A stretch of DNA of 64,000 nt from Monoplex corrugatus. Lineage: Eukaryota > Mollusca > Gastropoda > Littorinimorpha > Ranellidae. The notes under the pieces were generated by a model. That model was not told the DNA's origin. It was given only the letters and a program-made list of their open reading frames with translations, and did no database searches. A program made the position numbers and the translations under genes. This document shows, piece by piece, positions 33,175-45,172 of the stretch (its first letter is position 1; each line of letters opens with the position of its first letter). The stretch is taken from positions 26,610,891 through 26,674,890 of the forward strand of contig CM060314.1 in assembly GCA_030674185.1 (NCBI GenBank), written 5' to 3'.

Positions 33175-33435
33175 AGATATACAAAGTTAAAGGAATGATA
33201 AAAAATATATTATAATGAAATATCTACTTGGAACCGCTAGTCGTATTAAGTTAAATAAATGATAAAAATACATTATAATGAAAGATCTACTTCGAATCGC
33301 TAATCGTGCAATGTTAAGTAAACGATAAAAATAAATCATAACATATATCTACTTCGAACCGCAAGTCGTACAAGACATATAAACTTAAATAAATGATAAC
33401 AAATAAATCATAATGAAAGATCTATTTCAAATAAT
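33175..33435. repeat. AT-rich tandem repeat of about 66 bp, four decayed units
   Basis: Recurring ATCTACTTCGAACCGCTAGT, AAATAAATGATAAAAATA and CATTATAATGAAAGATCTAC blocks. Confidence 0.8.
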
Positions 33436-33604
33436 AATTTCTGTTCTCCATTCCTTGTGCGAACCAGTCATCTCGCCAGCAATTATCTGGTAAACTCCTT
33501 GGGCGGCACCAAATCCTTTGTGCTGGCAAAACCTTGAAGTCGGGGAGGGGGTGCGATCAGGGGCAGGACCCATGAAATACCAAACTGATATCACCAGACT
33601 GATT

Positions 33605-33830
33605 GAAACATTAACCCTTCGACTCCCGCACCCTGTCTACCAGTGTCCTGCATTGTCCACCATGCTAGCAAAGCAAAAACTTAACCCTTTGACTTGCTCA
33701 TGCTATCCACCAGCTTCCTACTGGTAGATAGGTGAGGGAATCAAAGGGTTAAGTTTTTGCTTTGCTGATCGTGGCTGACAGTGAGGGATGCTGGCGGATA
33801 AGGTGAGGGAGTCAAAGGGTTAGCTGAACT
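33605..33830. repeat. Palindromic short-repeat family F, clear hairpin
   Basis: GCAAAGCAAAAACTTAACCC to CATGCTATCCACCAGC is followed by its inverted copy, GGTAGATAGGTGAGGGAATC to GGGTTAAGTTTTTGCTTTGC. A further half unit lies on each side. No coding capacity; a foldback or MITE-like element. Confidence 0.8.
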
Positions 33831-34104
33831 GATGGGGGGGGGGGGGGGGGTCACAAAACAGTGACCCATTTTGGAAGGTCGAACCCACAATCCACAAATA
33901 TGAATATGGCGCTCTGACCAGTGAATCTAATAGGTCACTCATGTGCTGAGGAAAACCCTGCAGTTTAGTCTGTGACTTTCATTTGCCATAACAGAATCTG
34001 TGGTTTGCTACAATGACTTGTGCGCCTAGCAATTCTTTGGTTCGATCCAAACTGATTTATGGACAATATGTATATTTTACTGCGTCAAATACACTCTTAA
34101 GTTA

Positions 34105-34308
34105 AAAAAAAGTACAGAGTGAAGACAGCGAAGCTGTTCAATTGGCTCTCGGTGTGCCTGTTCGTACAAACACAATGAAGGCTTATAAAGAAAGTAACAT
34201 ATTACCGCTTACAGATCAACGTGAATTAGCGATAACAAAGTATGTTATCAGAGCTCTGGCTGTAAAGAATTCGGTCAAGGATGAATTACTATACGCCTCC
34301 AAAACTGA
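34105..34308 (+). pseudogene. I-type LINE (older copy), left part
   Basis: Encodes LALGVPVRTNTMKAYKESN and ELAITKYVIRALAVKNSVKD, the linker between the RT and RNase H domains, matching 35606-35830 on the minus strand. It ends in CCAAAACTGA (34299-34308) and resumes after the same 10 bp at 37661-37670, so the two plus-strand parts were once continuous. Confidence 0.85.
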
Positions 34309-34385
34309 AGGAAGGAAGGAATCTTTTATTTAATATTTATTCACAATAGTGATTTTAGACACACACACACCACACACACACACAC

Positions 34386-34483
<98 letters not shown>

Positions 34484-37400
34484 GGAAAAAAGGAAAAGGT
34501 GGGGGTGGGAGATGGGGATGGGAGGGATAGTAGAAGTTTGAATGTAAGAAGGCGGAAAACGTATAAGTAATAATTCAGAACAATGAATTAACAGTGTCAA
34601 ATAATAGCATACAACAAGTAATGAACTTTCATAACAATCTGCCAACAGGGGATCTGAGAATCAGCTGGGCTAACGAGATAACATCATTATTTTTGTTGTA
34701 AAGGATATCTCTAGCGTCAGTACATGAAAAATCAAGATTGTTATTTCTATTATGTCGTAAGTAAGATAGGACATTCAAGAGCAAATGGTGGACTGATAAT
34801 GTTTTTAACAAATAGGCCTACATACATTTTGTGTATATTTTGTTTTCCAAGAGTTAAGCCTTAGTTTGTATATCTAAGGACGCTAACTGTCTGGGGCAGT
34901 AAGGTATCAGGCTATGGGTATTGGAGAAATTTGTATAAACTGAACATTCTAATACAGATCCAAGTTCATGAACTGATAGTCGTATATTATGGAATGTTGC
35001 GGTATTTGCATTTTTGGATGCATCGTTTTTTGCTAAGTGGTCTGAAACTTCATTCCAATGAAGTCCACAATGTGACGGAACCAAGCAAAAATTTATACCA
35101 ACACCGCTGGATGAAATACAATGTATCAAATGTTTGATCTCAAAGATAATGTCATTTCGCATTACATATTCTGCTTGTTTCAAGCTACGTAACACAGATT
35201 TAGAATCAACACCAATAGTATATCGTAGATATCGTATGAGAGGCTATTGATATAGTAGAGCCATCAATATCGCGTATAATTCTGATGTAAAAATAGAGTA
35301 GCCTTTACCAATGTAAAAAGATTTTTGTACCTTTAAGGCAGGAATGACGAATCCAGCTCCGCTATCAGCTGTATCTAAAATAGACCCGTCTGTGACAATT
35401 TTTAGGTGATTAAGATAACATGTGGTTAAATGAGATTTGACTTCTGATACTAGAATATTTATTTCTTCCGTTTTATTGAGATTTTTGTAGTCTATGTCAA
35501 AGTTAGCTCTTTCAAGTTCCCAGGAAGGTATGGATGTAATCAGTGGCATTACTGGAGTGTTATTTCCATCAATATTGTTTTTGCTTTTGGGAACATCTGC
35601 AAAATTTAGAACAGGCTTAAGAGCATGCACCTTTCGAGCTTTCTGAGGATAGTCAGTTTCTGAGGTGTAAGTAATTCATCCTTAACTGAGTTCTTTACGG
35701 CAAGAGCTCTAATAACATACATGTACTTTGTCACCGCTAATTCACGTTGATCTGCAAGGGGTAATATGTTACTTTCCTTATAAGATTTCATTGTGTTTGT
35801 GTGAACGGGCACACCGAGAGCTAATTTAATAGCTTTGCTGTCTACATTCTGTAATTTTTTTAAGAGTGTATTCGAGGCAGTAAAATATACCTCTTGTCCA
35901 TAGAGAGCTTCGATCGAACCGAAGAAATCGCTAAGTGTAGCATAGTTTGAGTGTCTTGGCTCCAGGAGTGTCTGTTGATTATTTTTAAGAAATTAAATCT
36001 TTTGTTTGCTTTTGTAATTAAATATTCTATATGGTGTGTCCAATTCAATTTGCGTGTTAAGTACGCTCCAAGAAATTTAACGGTGGGCTTATAAACGAGC
36101 AGATTACTATCCAGTGATAATAGAGGAAGAGTTTAGGGTTTTCACCATTGTTAAAAAGCATAAGGTAAGTCTTTTCACTCGATAACTCCAGACCATTATC
36201 TTTCATGTAATTACTCAGGTTATCAAGATCACATTGGTAGAGCTTTTGTACATGGGTGATTGTTCTCTTTTATTTTTTCGAAGAGTGGTATTCATCCAGA
36301 TGGCAATATCATCTGCATACTGTACTACATTAGTGTTCTTCGACAAATATTTTGGTAAATCATAAAGAAGTATATTGAATAGGATGGGGGCTATGATTGA
36401 CCCCTGAGGGATCCCCATGTCTATGTCTTTAAATGAAAAGTATACGGTCCCTAATCTTACACATATTGATCTACAGGATAAAAAGTCTTTAATGTAATAG
36501 TACCTTTTACCTGTTACACCAGTGCTCTTTAATTTATAAAGCAGTCTTGTATGCCACACAGTGTCGTAAGCCTTCTTCACATAAAAAACGTAGCCAAAGT
36601 GTTTTTTTCTACAAGAAAATTGCTTTTTGATTTGCCTTGTAAGTTTGACTAAATGATCTGTTGTACGTCGCCCTTTCCTAAATCCTGCCTGATGAGGTGG
36701 AATAATATCATTTCTTTCACAATAATGGAACAAACGCTTCTGGATGATCTTTTTCATCAGTTTCCCGATATGAGAAGTTAAAACTATTGGTCTGTAGCTG
36801 TTGATAAGTGACCTTGGGAATTATCACGGACTTCTTCCAGAGTTTTGGAAGAGCTCCATTAAACCAACATTTTTGGAAAAATGAGTGCAACAATTCCTTC
36901 CACGTCAGAGGCAAATGAATTAGCATCTGATAAGAAATATCATCTAAACCAACAGAAGATTTATTGGATGAAAAAGACGCCAAAGTTTCCATGAATTCGT
37001 CCATTTGAATGGGAGAATTTGTATAATGACTCTCCTTAGAAATTGGATCAACATAAATGTCATTTTTGTCCTGTTCTTTTCTGTGTTTACCAATAGTTGA
37101 CTTTAGATTTACTGATCGGCTATTATCTGAAAAAAGATTGAGAAAGGTGTTACCTTTCTCAAGGGAATAAATTATCTTTAAACTGAATTGGGTAGACTGG
37201 CAGTGTAAAACCATGTTTCATTTCTTTCATTCTTTTCCACACTTTGTACATATCCTTAGATTCAGATACTTCATCATTACAGAAACTGGTCAAATAGGAC
37301 TTCTTTGCTTGTGCTATTACTCTATTACATAGGATTTTAGCCTTCTTCATGTTCAAATGATGTGCAGGTGTTTGCTTTTTCAGCCAAATTTTAAGTTTCT

Positions 37401-37660
37401 TTTTTAAATGCAACAGCCTGTTCACATTCTTTTGTCCACCACGAATTTCCACTGTATTTGCCTGGTTTCATCGATTTATACACTGGAATAGAAGAGAAAG
37501 CTGCCTTTAAGACAACTTCGACGAAATCATAATAAAATACATCTACATGTATATTATCATGTTTTATTAAATCTGTGTTGTACGTCTGAAGGACGTTACC
37601 AAACGCTATCCAACGCGTTTTTGTATAGGAATTTCGGGATTCTGTCTTCAGAGTCAGTAT
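34309..37660 (-). mobile_element. I-type LINE inserted antisense in a relative; RT and RNase H
   Basis: A 3352-bp insertion flanked by CCAAAACTGA repeats. Minus-strand order from the 5' end: a linker with SSNKSSVGLDDISYQMLIHL (about 36900), then RT blocks PHQAGFRKGRRTTDHLVK, VKKAYDTVWHTRLLYKL, MGIPQGSIIAPILFN and the catalytic YADDIAIW (about 36300), then LALGVPVHTNTMKSYKESN-type linker, then RNase H with VTDGS, SELYAILMAL, VDSKSVLRSL and PSHCGLHWNEVSDHLAK, so the acidic D-E-D-D set is visible. The endonuclease is missing (5' truncation near 37660). Several frameshifts and stops break it. The 3' UTR has a (CA)n tract and ends AAAAGATTCCTTCCTTCCT. Assigned to the I group because of the RNase H domain. 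Confidence 0.85.
34362..34483. repeat. (CA)n microsatellite in the LINE 3' UTR
   Basis: Long CA tract lying between the RNase H frame and the 3' end of the inserted LINE. Confidence 0.97.
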
Positions 37661-38508
37661 CCAAAACTGATTATCCTCAGAAAGCTCGAAAGTTGCATGC
37701 TCTTCAACCTATTCGAAATTTTGCAGATGTTCTGAGCAAAAACAAAATTGATGTAAATAACACTCCATTAATGCCACTTATTCCAACCATACCTTCCTGG
37801 GAACTTAAAAAAGCTAACTTTGACATAGACTACATAAATTCAATAAACAGAAGAAATAAATATTGAAGGATGAGAAGTGAAATCTCATTTGACCACACAT
37901 TATTTTAATCACCTAAAAAATTCACAGACGGGTCTGTTTTAGATATAGCTGATAGTGGAGCTGGATTCGTCATTGCTGCCTTAGAGGTACAAAATCTCTT
38001 TACATAGGTAAAGGCTTCTCTGTTTTTACATCAGAATTATACGCGATATCGATGGCTTTTAACTATAGCGTCTAATACAACATCTGCAATATACTGTTGT
38101 GCGTTGATTCTAAATCAGTGTTACATAGTTTGAAACAAGAAGAAACTGTACTACGAAATAACATTATTTTCTAGATCAAATATTTAATACATTGTATGTC
38201 ATCCAGCGGTGATGGTATAAATTTTTGCTGGGTTCCGTCACATTGTGGACTTCATTGGAATGAATTAGCTAAAGACGGTGTATCAAATAATGTAAATACC
38301 GTAGCATTCAATAATATAAGACTATCTGTTCACGAACTTGGTTCTGTGTTAGAACGATCAGTTTATGCTAATTTCTCAACTACTCAAAGCCAGATACTGT
38401 ACTGCTCCAGCCAGCTAGCATCATTGATATACAAACCAAGCCTTAACTCTTCGAAAAAAACAAAAGGTATACACAATGTATGCAATTGTTCAAAAGCATT
38501 ATCAGTCT
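37661..38508 (+). pseudogene. I-type LINE (older copy), right part with RNase H
   Basis: Continues the fragment at 34105-34308: KARKLHALQPIRNFADVLSK, MPLIPTIPSWELKKANFDID, a decayed TDGS and SELYA region, then INFCWVPSHCGLHWNELAKD and NNIRLSVHELGSVLERSVYA. Frameshifts at about 37870 and 38050. The 3' side is cut off where the minisatellite begins: the inserted copy reads ATTATCAGTCCACCATTTGC where this one reads ATTATCAGTCTACCATCTGG. Confidence 0.85.
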
Positions 38509-41500
38509 ACCATCTGGCCCTCTGCCATCTGCCACCATAAGCCCTCTGCCATCTGCCATCCATAGGCCCTCTGCCATCTGCCACCCATAGGCCTTCTGCT
38601 ATCTGTCATCTATCACCCATAGGCCCTCTGCCGTTTGTCATCTACCACCCATAGGCCTTCTGTCATCTGTCATCTGCCACCCATAGGCCTTCTGCTATCT
38701 GTCATCTGCCACCCATAAGCCTTCTGCCATCTTTCATCTGCCATCCATAGACCATCTGTCATCTGCCACCCATAGGCCTTCTGCCATCTGTCATCTGCCA
38801 CCCATAGGCCATCTGCCATCCATAGGCCTTCTGCCATCTGTCATCTACCACCCATAGGCCTTCTGCCATCTGCCACCCATAGGCCTTCTGCCATCTGCCA
38901 CCCATAGGCCTTCTGCCATCTGTCATCTGCCACCCTCTGCCATCTGCCACCCATAAGCCCTCTGTCATCTGCCACCCATAGGCCCTCTGCTATCTGCTAC
39001 CCATAAGCCCTCTGCCATCTGTCATATGCCACCCATAGGCCCTCTGCCATCTGCCACCCATAAGCCCTCTGTCATCTGTCACCCATAAGCCCTCTGTCAT
39101 CTGCCACCCATAGGCCCTCTGCCATATGCCACCCATAAGCCCTCTGCCATCTGTCATATGCCACCCATAGGCCCTCTGCCATCTGCCACCCATAAGCCCT
39201 CTGCCATCTGCCACCCATAAGCCCTCTACCATCTGCCATCTGCCACCCATAGGCCTTCTGCTGTCTGTCATCTATCACCCATAGGCCCTCTGCCATCTGT
39301 CATCTGCCACCCATAGGCCTTCTGCTATCCATAGGTCTTCTGCCATCTGTCATCTGCCATCCATAGGCCTTCTACCATCTGCCACCCATACGTCTTCTGC
39401 CATCTGTCATCTGCCACCCATAGGCCCTCTGCCATCTGCCACCCATAAGCCCTCTGCCATCTGTCATCTGCCACCCATAGGCCCTCTGCCATCTGCCACC
39501 ATAAGCCTTCTGTCATCTGCCACCCATAGGCCCTCTGCCACCTGCACCATAGGCCCTCTGCCATCTGCCATCTGTCATCCATAGGCCCTCTGCCATCTGT
39601 CATCTGCCACCCATATGCCCTCTGCCATCAGCCACCCATAAGCTCTCTGCCATCTGTCATCTGCCACCCATAGGCTCTCTGTCATCTGTCAGCTGCCACC
39701 ATACGCCTTCTGTTATCTGCCACCCACAAGCCCTCTGCCATCTGTCATCTGCCACCCACAAGCCCTCTGCCATCTGCCACCCATAGGCCTTCTGCCATCT
39801 GCCACCCATAAGCCCTCTGCCATCTGTCATCCATAGGCCCTCTGCCATCTGCCACCATAGGCCCTCTGCTATCTGCCATCTGCCACCATAGGCCCTCTGC
39901 CGTCTGCCACCATAGGCCATCTGCCATCTGTCATCCATAAGCCCTCTGCCATCTGTCACCCATAAGCCATCTGCCACCATAGGCCCTCTGCCATCTTCCA
40001 TCTGTCATCCATAAGCCCTCTGCCATCTGTCACCCATAAGCCATCTGCCACCATAGGCCCTCTGCCATCTGCCATCTGTCATCCATAAGCCCTCTGCCAT
40101 CTGTCATCCATAAGCCCTCTGCCATCTGCCATCTGTCATCCATAAGCCCTCTGCCATCTGCCATCTGTCACCCATAAGCCCTCCGCCATCTGCCACCATA
40201 GGCCCTCTGCCATCTGCCACCATAGGCCCTCTGCCATCTGCCACCATAGGCCCTCTGCCATCTGTCATCTGCCACACATAGGCCCTGTGCCATTTGTCAT
40301 CTGTCACCTATAGGCCCTCTGCCATCTGTCATCTGTCACCTATAGGCCCAGTGTTATCTGTCATCTGCCACCCATAGGCCCTGTGCCATCTGTCATCTGC
40401 CACCTATAGGCCCTCTGCCATCTGCCAATCATAGGCCCTCTGTCATCTGTCACCCATAGGCCCTCTGCCATCTGTCACACATAGGCCCTCTGCCATCTTC
40501 CACACATAGGACCTCTGCCATCTGCCACACATAGCACTCTGCCATCTGTCATCTGCCACCATAGGCCCTCTGCCATATGTCATTTGCCACCCATAGGCCG
40601 TCAGCCATTTGCCACCCATAGGCTCTCTGCCATCTGTCATCTGCCACCCATAGGCTCTCTGCCATCTACCATCTGCCACCCATAGGCTCTCTGCCATCTT
40701 TCATCTGTCACTCGTAGGCCATCTGTCATTCGCCACCCATAGGCCCTCTGCCATTTGTCATCCGCCACCCAAAGGCTCTCTGCCATCTGTCATCTGCCAC
40801 CCATAGGCCTTCTGCCATCTGTCATCTGCCACCCATAGGTCCTCTGCTATCTGCCACCCATAGGCCCTCTGCCATCTGTCATCTGCCTCCCATAGGCCCT
40901 CTGTCATATGCCACCCATAGGCTCTCTGCCATCTGTCATCTGCCACCCATAGGCTCTCTGCCATCTGTCATCTGCCTCCCATAGGCCTCTGCCATCTGCC
41001 ACCCATAGGCCCTCTGCCATCTGTCATTTGCCACCCAGAGAACCTCTGCCATCTGCCATCTCCCACCCATAGGCCTTTTGCCATCTGCCATCTGCCACCC
41101 ATAAGCCCTCTGCCATCCGTCATTTGCCACCCAGAGACCCTCTGCTATCCGCCATCCATAGGCCCTCTGCCATCTGCCACTCATAGGCCCTCTGCCATCT
41201 GTCATCTGCCACCTGTCATCTGCCACCCAAAAGCCCTCTGCCATCTGTCATCTGCCACCCATAGACCCCTCTGCCATCTGTCATCTGCCACCCATAGGCC
41301 CTCTGCCGTCTTTCATCTGCCACCCGTATGCATTCTGCAATCTGCCACCTATAGGCCCCCTGCCATCCATACGCCCTCTGCCATCTGTCATCTGCCACTC
41401 ATAGGCCCTCTGCCATCTTTCATCTGCCACCATAGGCCCTGTGCCATCTGCACCCATAGGCCCTCTGCCATGTGCCACCCATAAGCCTTCTGCCACCCAT

Positions 41501-44214
41501 AGGCCCTCTGCCATCTGTCATCTGCCACCCATAGGCACTCTGCCACTCTTAACCCCTCAGCCATCTGCCACCCATAAGCCCTCTGCCATCTATCATCTGT
41601 CACCCATAGGCCCTCTGCCATCTGCCATCTGCCACCCATAGGCCCTCTGCCATCTGTCATCTGCCACTCATAAGCCCTCTGCCATCTATCATCTGCCACA
41701 ATAAGCCCTCTGCCGTCTGTCACCCATAAGCCCTCTGCCATCTGCAACCATGGGCCCTCTGCCATCTGTCACCCATAAGCCCTCTGCCATCTGTCACCCA
41801 TAAGCCCTCTGCCATCTGTCATCCATAAGCTCTCTGCCATCTGCAACCATAGGCCCTCTGCCGTAGGCCCTCTGCCACCCATAGGCCCTCTGCCATCTGT
41901 CACCATAGGCCCTCTGCCATCTGTCACCATAGGCCCTCTGCCATCTGTCATCTGTCACCCATAGGCCCTCTGCCATCTGTTATCTGCCACCCATGGATCC
42001 TCTGCCATCAGTCGGCTGCCACCCATAAGCCCTCTGCCATCTGTCACTCATAGGCCATCTGCCATCTGCCACCCATAGGCCCTCTGCCATCTGCCACCCA
42101 TAGGCCCTCTGCCATCTGTCACCATAGGCCCTCTGCCATCTGTCATCTGTCACCCATAGGCCCTCTGCCATCTGTTATCTGCCACCCATGGATCCTCTGC
42201 CATCAGTCGGCTGCCACCCATAAGCCCTCTGCCATCTGCCACCCATAGGCCCTCTGCCATCTGTTACCCATAAGCCCTCTGCCATCTGTCGTCTGCCACC
42301 CATAGGCCCTCTGCCATCTGTCATCTGCCACTCATAAGCCCTCTGCCATCTATCATCTGCCACCATAAGCCCTCTGCCATCTGTCACCCATAAGCCCTCT
42401 GCCATCTGCAACCATAGGCCCTCTGCCATCTGTCACCCATAAGCCCTCTGCCATCTGTCACCCATAAGCCCTCTGCCATCTGTCACCCATAAGCCTCTGC
42501 AACTCATAGGCCCTCTGCCTGTAGGCCTCTGCCACCCATAGGCCCTCTGCCATCTGCCACCACATGGCTTCAGCCTCTGTCATCAATAGGCCCTCTGCCA
42601 TCTGTCACCATAGGCCCTCTGCCATCTGTCACCATAGGCCCTCTGCCATCTGTCACCATAGGCCCTCTGCCATTTGTCACCATAGGCCCTCTGCCATCTG
42701 TCACCATAGGCCCTCTGCCATTTACCACCCATAGGCCCTCTGCCATCTGCCACCCACAAGCCCTCTGCTATCTGCCACCATAGGCCCTCTGCCACCCATA
42801 GGCCCTCTGCCATCTGCCACCCATAGGCCCTCTCTGCCATCCGCTATCTGCCACCCATAGGCCCTCTGCCATCTGCCACCCATAGGCCCTCTGCCATCCG
42901 CTTTCTGCCACCCATAGGCCCTCTGCCATCTGCCACCCATAGGCTCTCTGCCAATCTGCCACCCATAGGCCCTCTGCCATTGTTCATCTGCCACCCATAA
43001 GCCCTCTGTCATTTGCCACCCATAGCCTCTCTGCCATCTGCCACCCATAGGCCATCTGTCAGCCATAGGCCCTCTGCCATCTGTCATCTGCCACCCATAG
43101 GCCCTCTGTCATCTGCCACTCATAAGCCCTCTGCATCTGTCATCTCCCATGGTAGGCCCTCTGCCATCTGCCACCATAGGCCCTCTGCCATCTGCCACCA
43201 TAAGCCCTCTGCCATCTGTCACCCATAGACCCTCTGTCATCTGCCACTCATAAGCCCTCTGCATCTGTCATCTGCCACCATAGGCCCTCTGCCATCATCA
43301 TAGGCCCTCTGCCATCTGCCACCCATAGGCCCTCTGCCATCTGCCACCATAAGCCCTCTGCCATCTGTCACCCATAGGCCCTCTGTCATTTGCCACTTAT
43401 AAGCCCTCAACCATCTCCCACCATAGGCCCTCTGCCATCTCCCACCATAGGCCCTCTGCCATCTGTCATCTCCCAACATAGGCCCTCTGCCATCTGTAAT
43501 CTCCCACCATAGGCCCTCTGCCATCTCCCAACATAGGCCCTCTGCCATCTGTAATCTCCCACCATAGGCCCTCTGCCATCTGCCACCATAGGCCCTCTGT
43601 CATCTGCCCACCATAGGCCCTCTGCATCTGCCACCATAGGCCCTCTGCCATCTGCCACCATAGGCCCTCTGCCACCATAGGCCCTCTGTCATCTCCCACA
43701 GGCCCTCTGCCACCATAGGCCCTCTGTCATCTCCCACCATAGGCCCTCTGCCATCTCCCACCATAGGCCCTCAGCCATCTCTCCCACCATAGGCCCTTTG
43801 CCATCTCCCACCATAGGCCCTCAGCCATCTGCCACCCTAGGCCCTCTGCCACCCATAGGCCCTCTGCCATCCACCATCTGCCACCATAGACCCTCTGCCA
43901 TCTGCCACCATAGGCCCTCTGACATGTCATCTCCCACCATAGGCCCTCTGCCATCTGCCACCATAGACCCTCTGCCATCTGCCACCATAGGCCCTCTGAC
44001 ATCTGTCATCTGCCACCATAACCCTCTGCCATCTGCCACCATAGGCCCTCTGACATCTGTCAACCATAGACCCTCTGCCATCTGTCACCCATAGGCCCTT
44101 TGCCATCTGCTATCTGTCCCCATAGGCCCTCTGCCACCCATAGGCCCTCTGCCACTCATAGGCCCTCTGCCATCTGTCACCCATAGGCCCTCTGCCATCT
44201 GCCACCCATTGGGT
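38509..44214. repeat. 5.7-kb minisatellite of about 26- and 36-bp units
   Basis: Around 200 units built from CATAGGCCCTCTGCCATCTG and CCACC, with an optional 10-bp insert TGTCATCTGC that gives the longer form. Common variants are CATAAGCCCT, GGCCTTCTGCC and, in the last 1 kb (from about 43400), CTCCCACCATAGGCCCTC. The plus strand is rich in C and T. Because most units are not multiples of three and the minus strand seldom makes a stop, long minus-strand frames with AEGLWVADDRWQRAYGWQM-type words appear in every phase; they are not genes. Confidence 0.97.
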
Positions 44215-44269
44215 TGGGGATGAATGCCCCACTGACAAATTGGACGCAGCCTTTCCCAGATCAATCGTA

Positions 44270-44395
44270 TGTGAATCTGAATTACAATCAACTTGACGTA
44301 ACTCCTTAGCATCATAATTATCCTGATCACCATCATCAGGGTGAGCAAAAAGAAAATCTACCGAAGTGCAATGCTCCTTAAAAAAAAAAAAAATG
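44270..44395 (+). repeat. SINE family A, 3' fragment
   Basis: GTAACTCCTTAGCATCATAATTATC, ATCACCATCATCAGGGTGAGC and GAAGTGCAATGCTCCTTAAA match the 3' half of the family, ending in a run of 13 A. Confidence 0.65.
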
Positions 44396-44474
44396 ACGAT
44401 CACGTGATCGTCGTGTAACCCGTCAATGGCACAAAATGGGTAGCGAAACAGACCACTGTTTGGGAGGTTATGTG

Positions 44475-45030
44475 TCATCATGTGCCCTGCCACATGGCGT
44501 TGATGATCATGGCCCTCCATACGAATCTATCTTTTGTCGCTGCAAGTACGTCTCTCACCCTCTCTTTCCCCAGCCACCCTACGATCATCATCATGTGCCC
44601 TGCCGCATAGCGTTGGTGATCACTGCCCTCCATTCGAATATATCCCTTGTCGCTGCAAGTATATCTCCCACCCTCACCGTTCTCAGCCACACTGCAAGTC
44701 CGTCCAGTATTTTCTCCATAGATCTACCTGGTGTTCTCTTTCCCTCCAGCTTTTCCTGTGTGACCAAGTGCTCTGATTTCTCTTTCTTTATAAAACGTCC
44801 TATAAATGTTGCTTCTCTTTTTCTAATCTTCTTTTTCAATGATCTTCTTGTGTCTGCCTCCTTCAAGACTTTGTTTTTTCTTTGCTGTCCACGGAACTTT
44901 CAGTTGCCTCAATTTTGTTCTGACTGTGCATGTTAACTGTCCATGCCTCACAACCATATGACAGTATCGGTACTATATAATACTCAAGAACTCCCTTCCT
45001 TATGTTAATTGATAGGCATATTGATAGATC
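44475..45030 (-). pseudogene. RTE-type LINE 3' ends, partial tandem
   Basis: A 108-bp 3' end (44475-44582) is followed at once by a longer 3' end (44585-45030), both starting with CATCATGTGCCCTGCC in the plus reading. The longer one encodes KEADTRRSLKKKIRKREATF and GRSMEKILDGLAVWLRTVRV on the minus strand. Such stutter at a LINE 3' end fits template switching or recombination. Confidence 0.8.
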
Positions 45031-45080
45031 ATGTTTATGAACTACATTCTGCCAATATCAGGTGAACATTATTTCTCACA

Positions 45081-45082
<2 letters not shown>

Positions 45083-45113
<31 letters not shown>

Positions 45114-45172
45114 GTGTGTGTGTGTGTGTGTGTTTTGTGTGTGTGTGTGTTGTGTGTGTGTGTGTGTGTGTG
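45083..45172. repeat. (GT)n microsatellite
   Basis: GT tract with TTT and TGTT interruptions. Confidence 0.97.

Noticed and set aside
38759..43699. Many minus-strand frames rich in W, G and R
   Set aside because: They arise from the minisatellite unit, shift phase with each unit and have no domain or start context.
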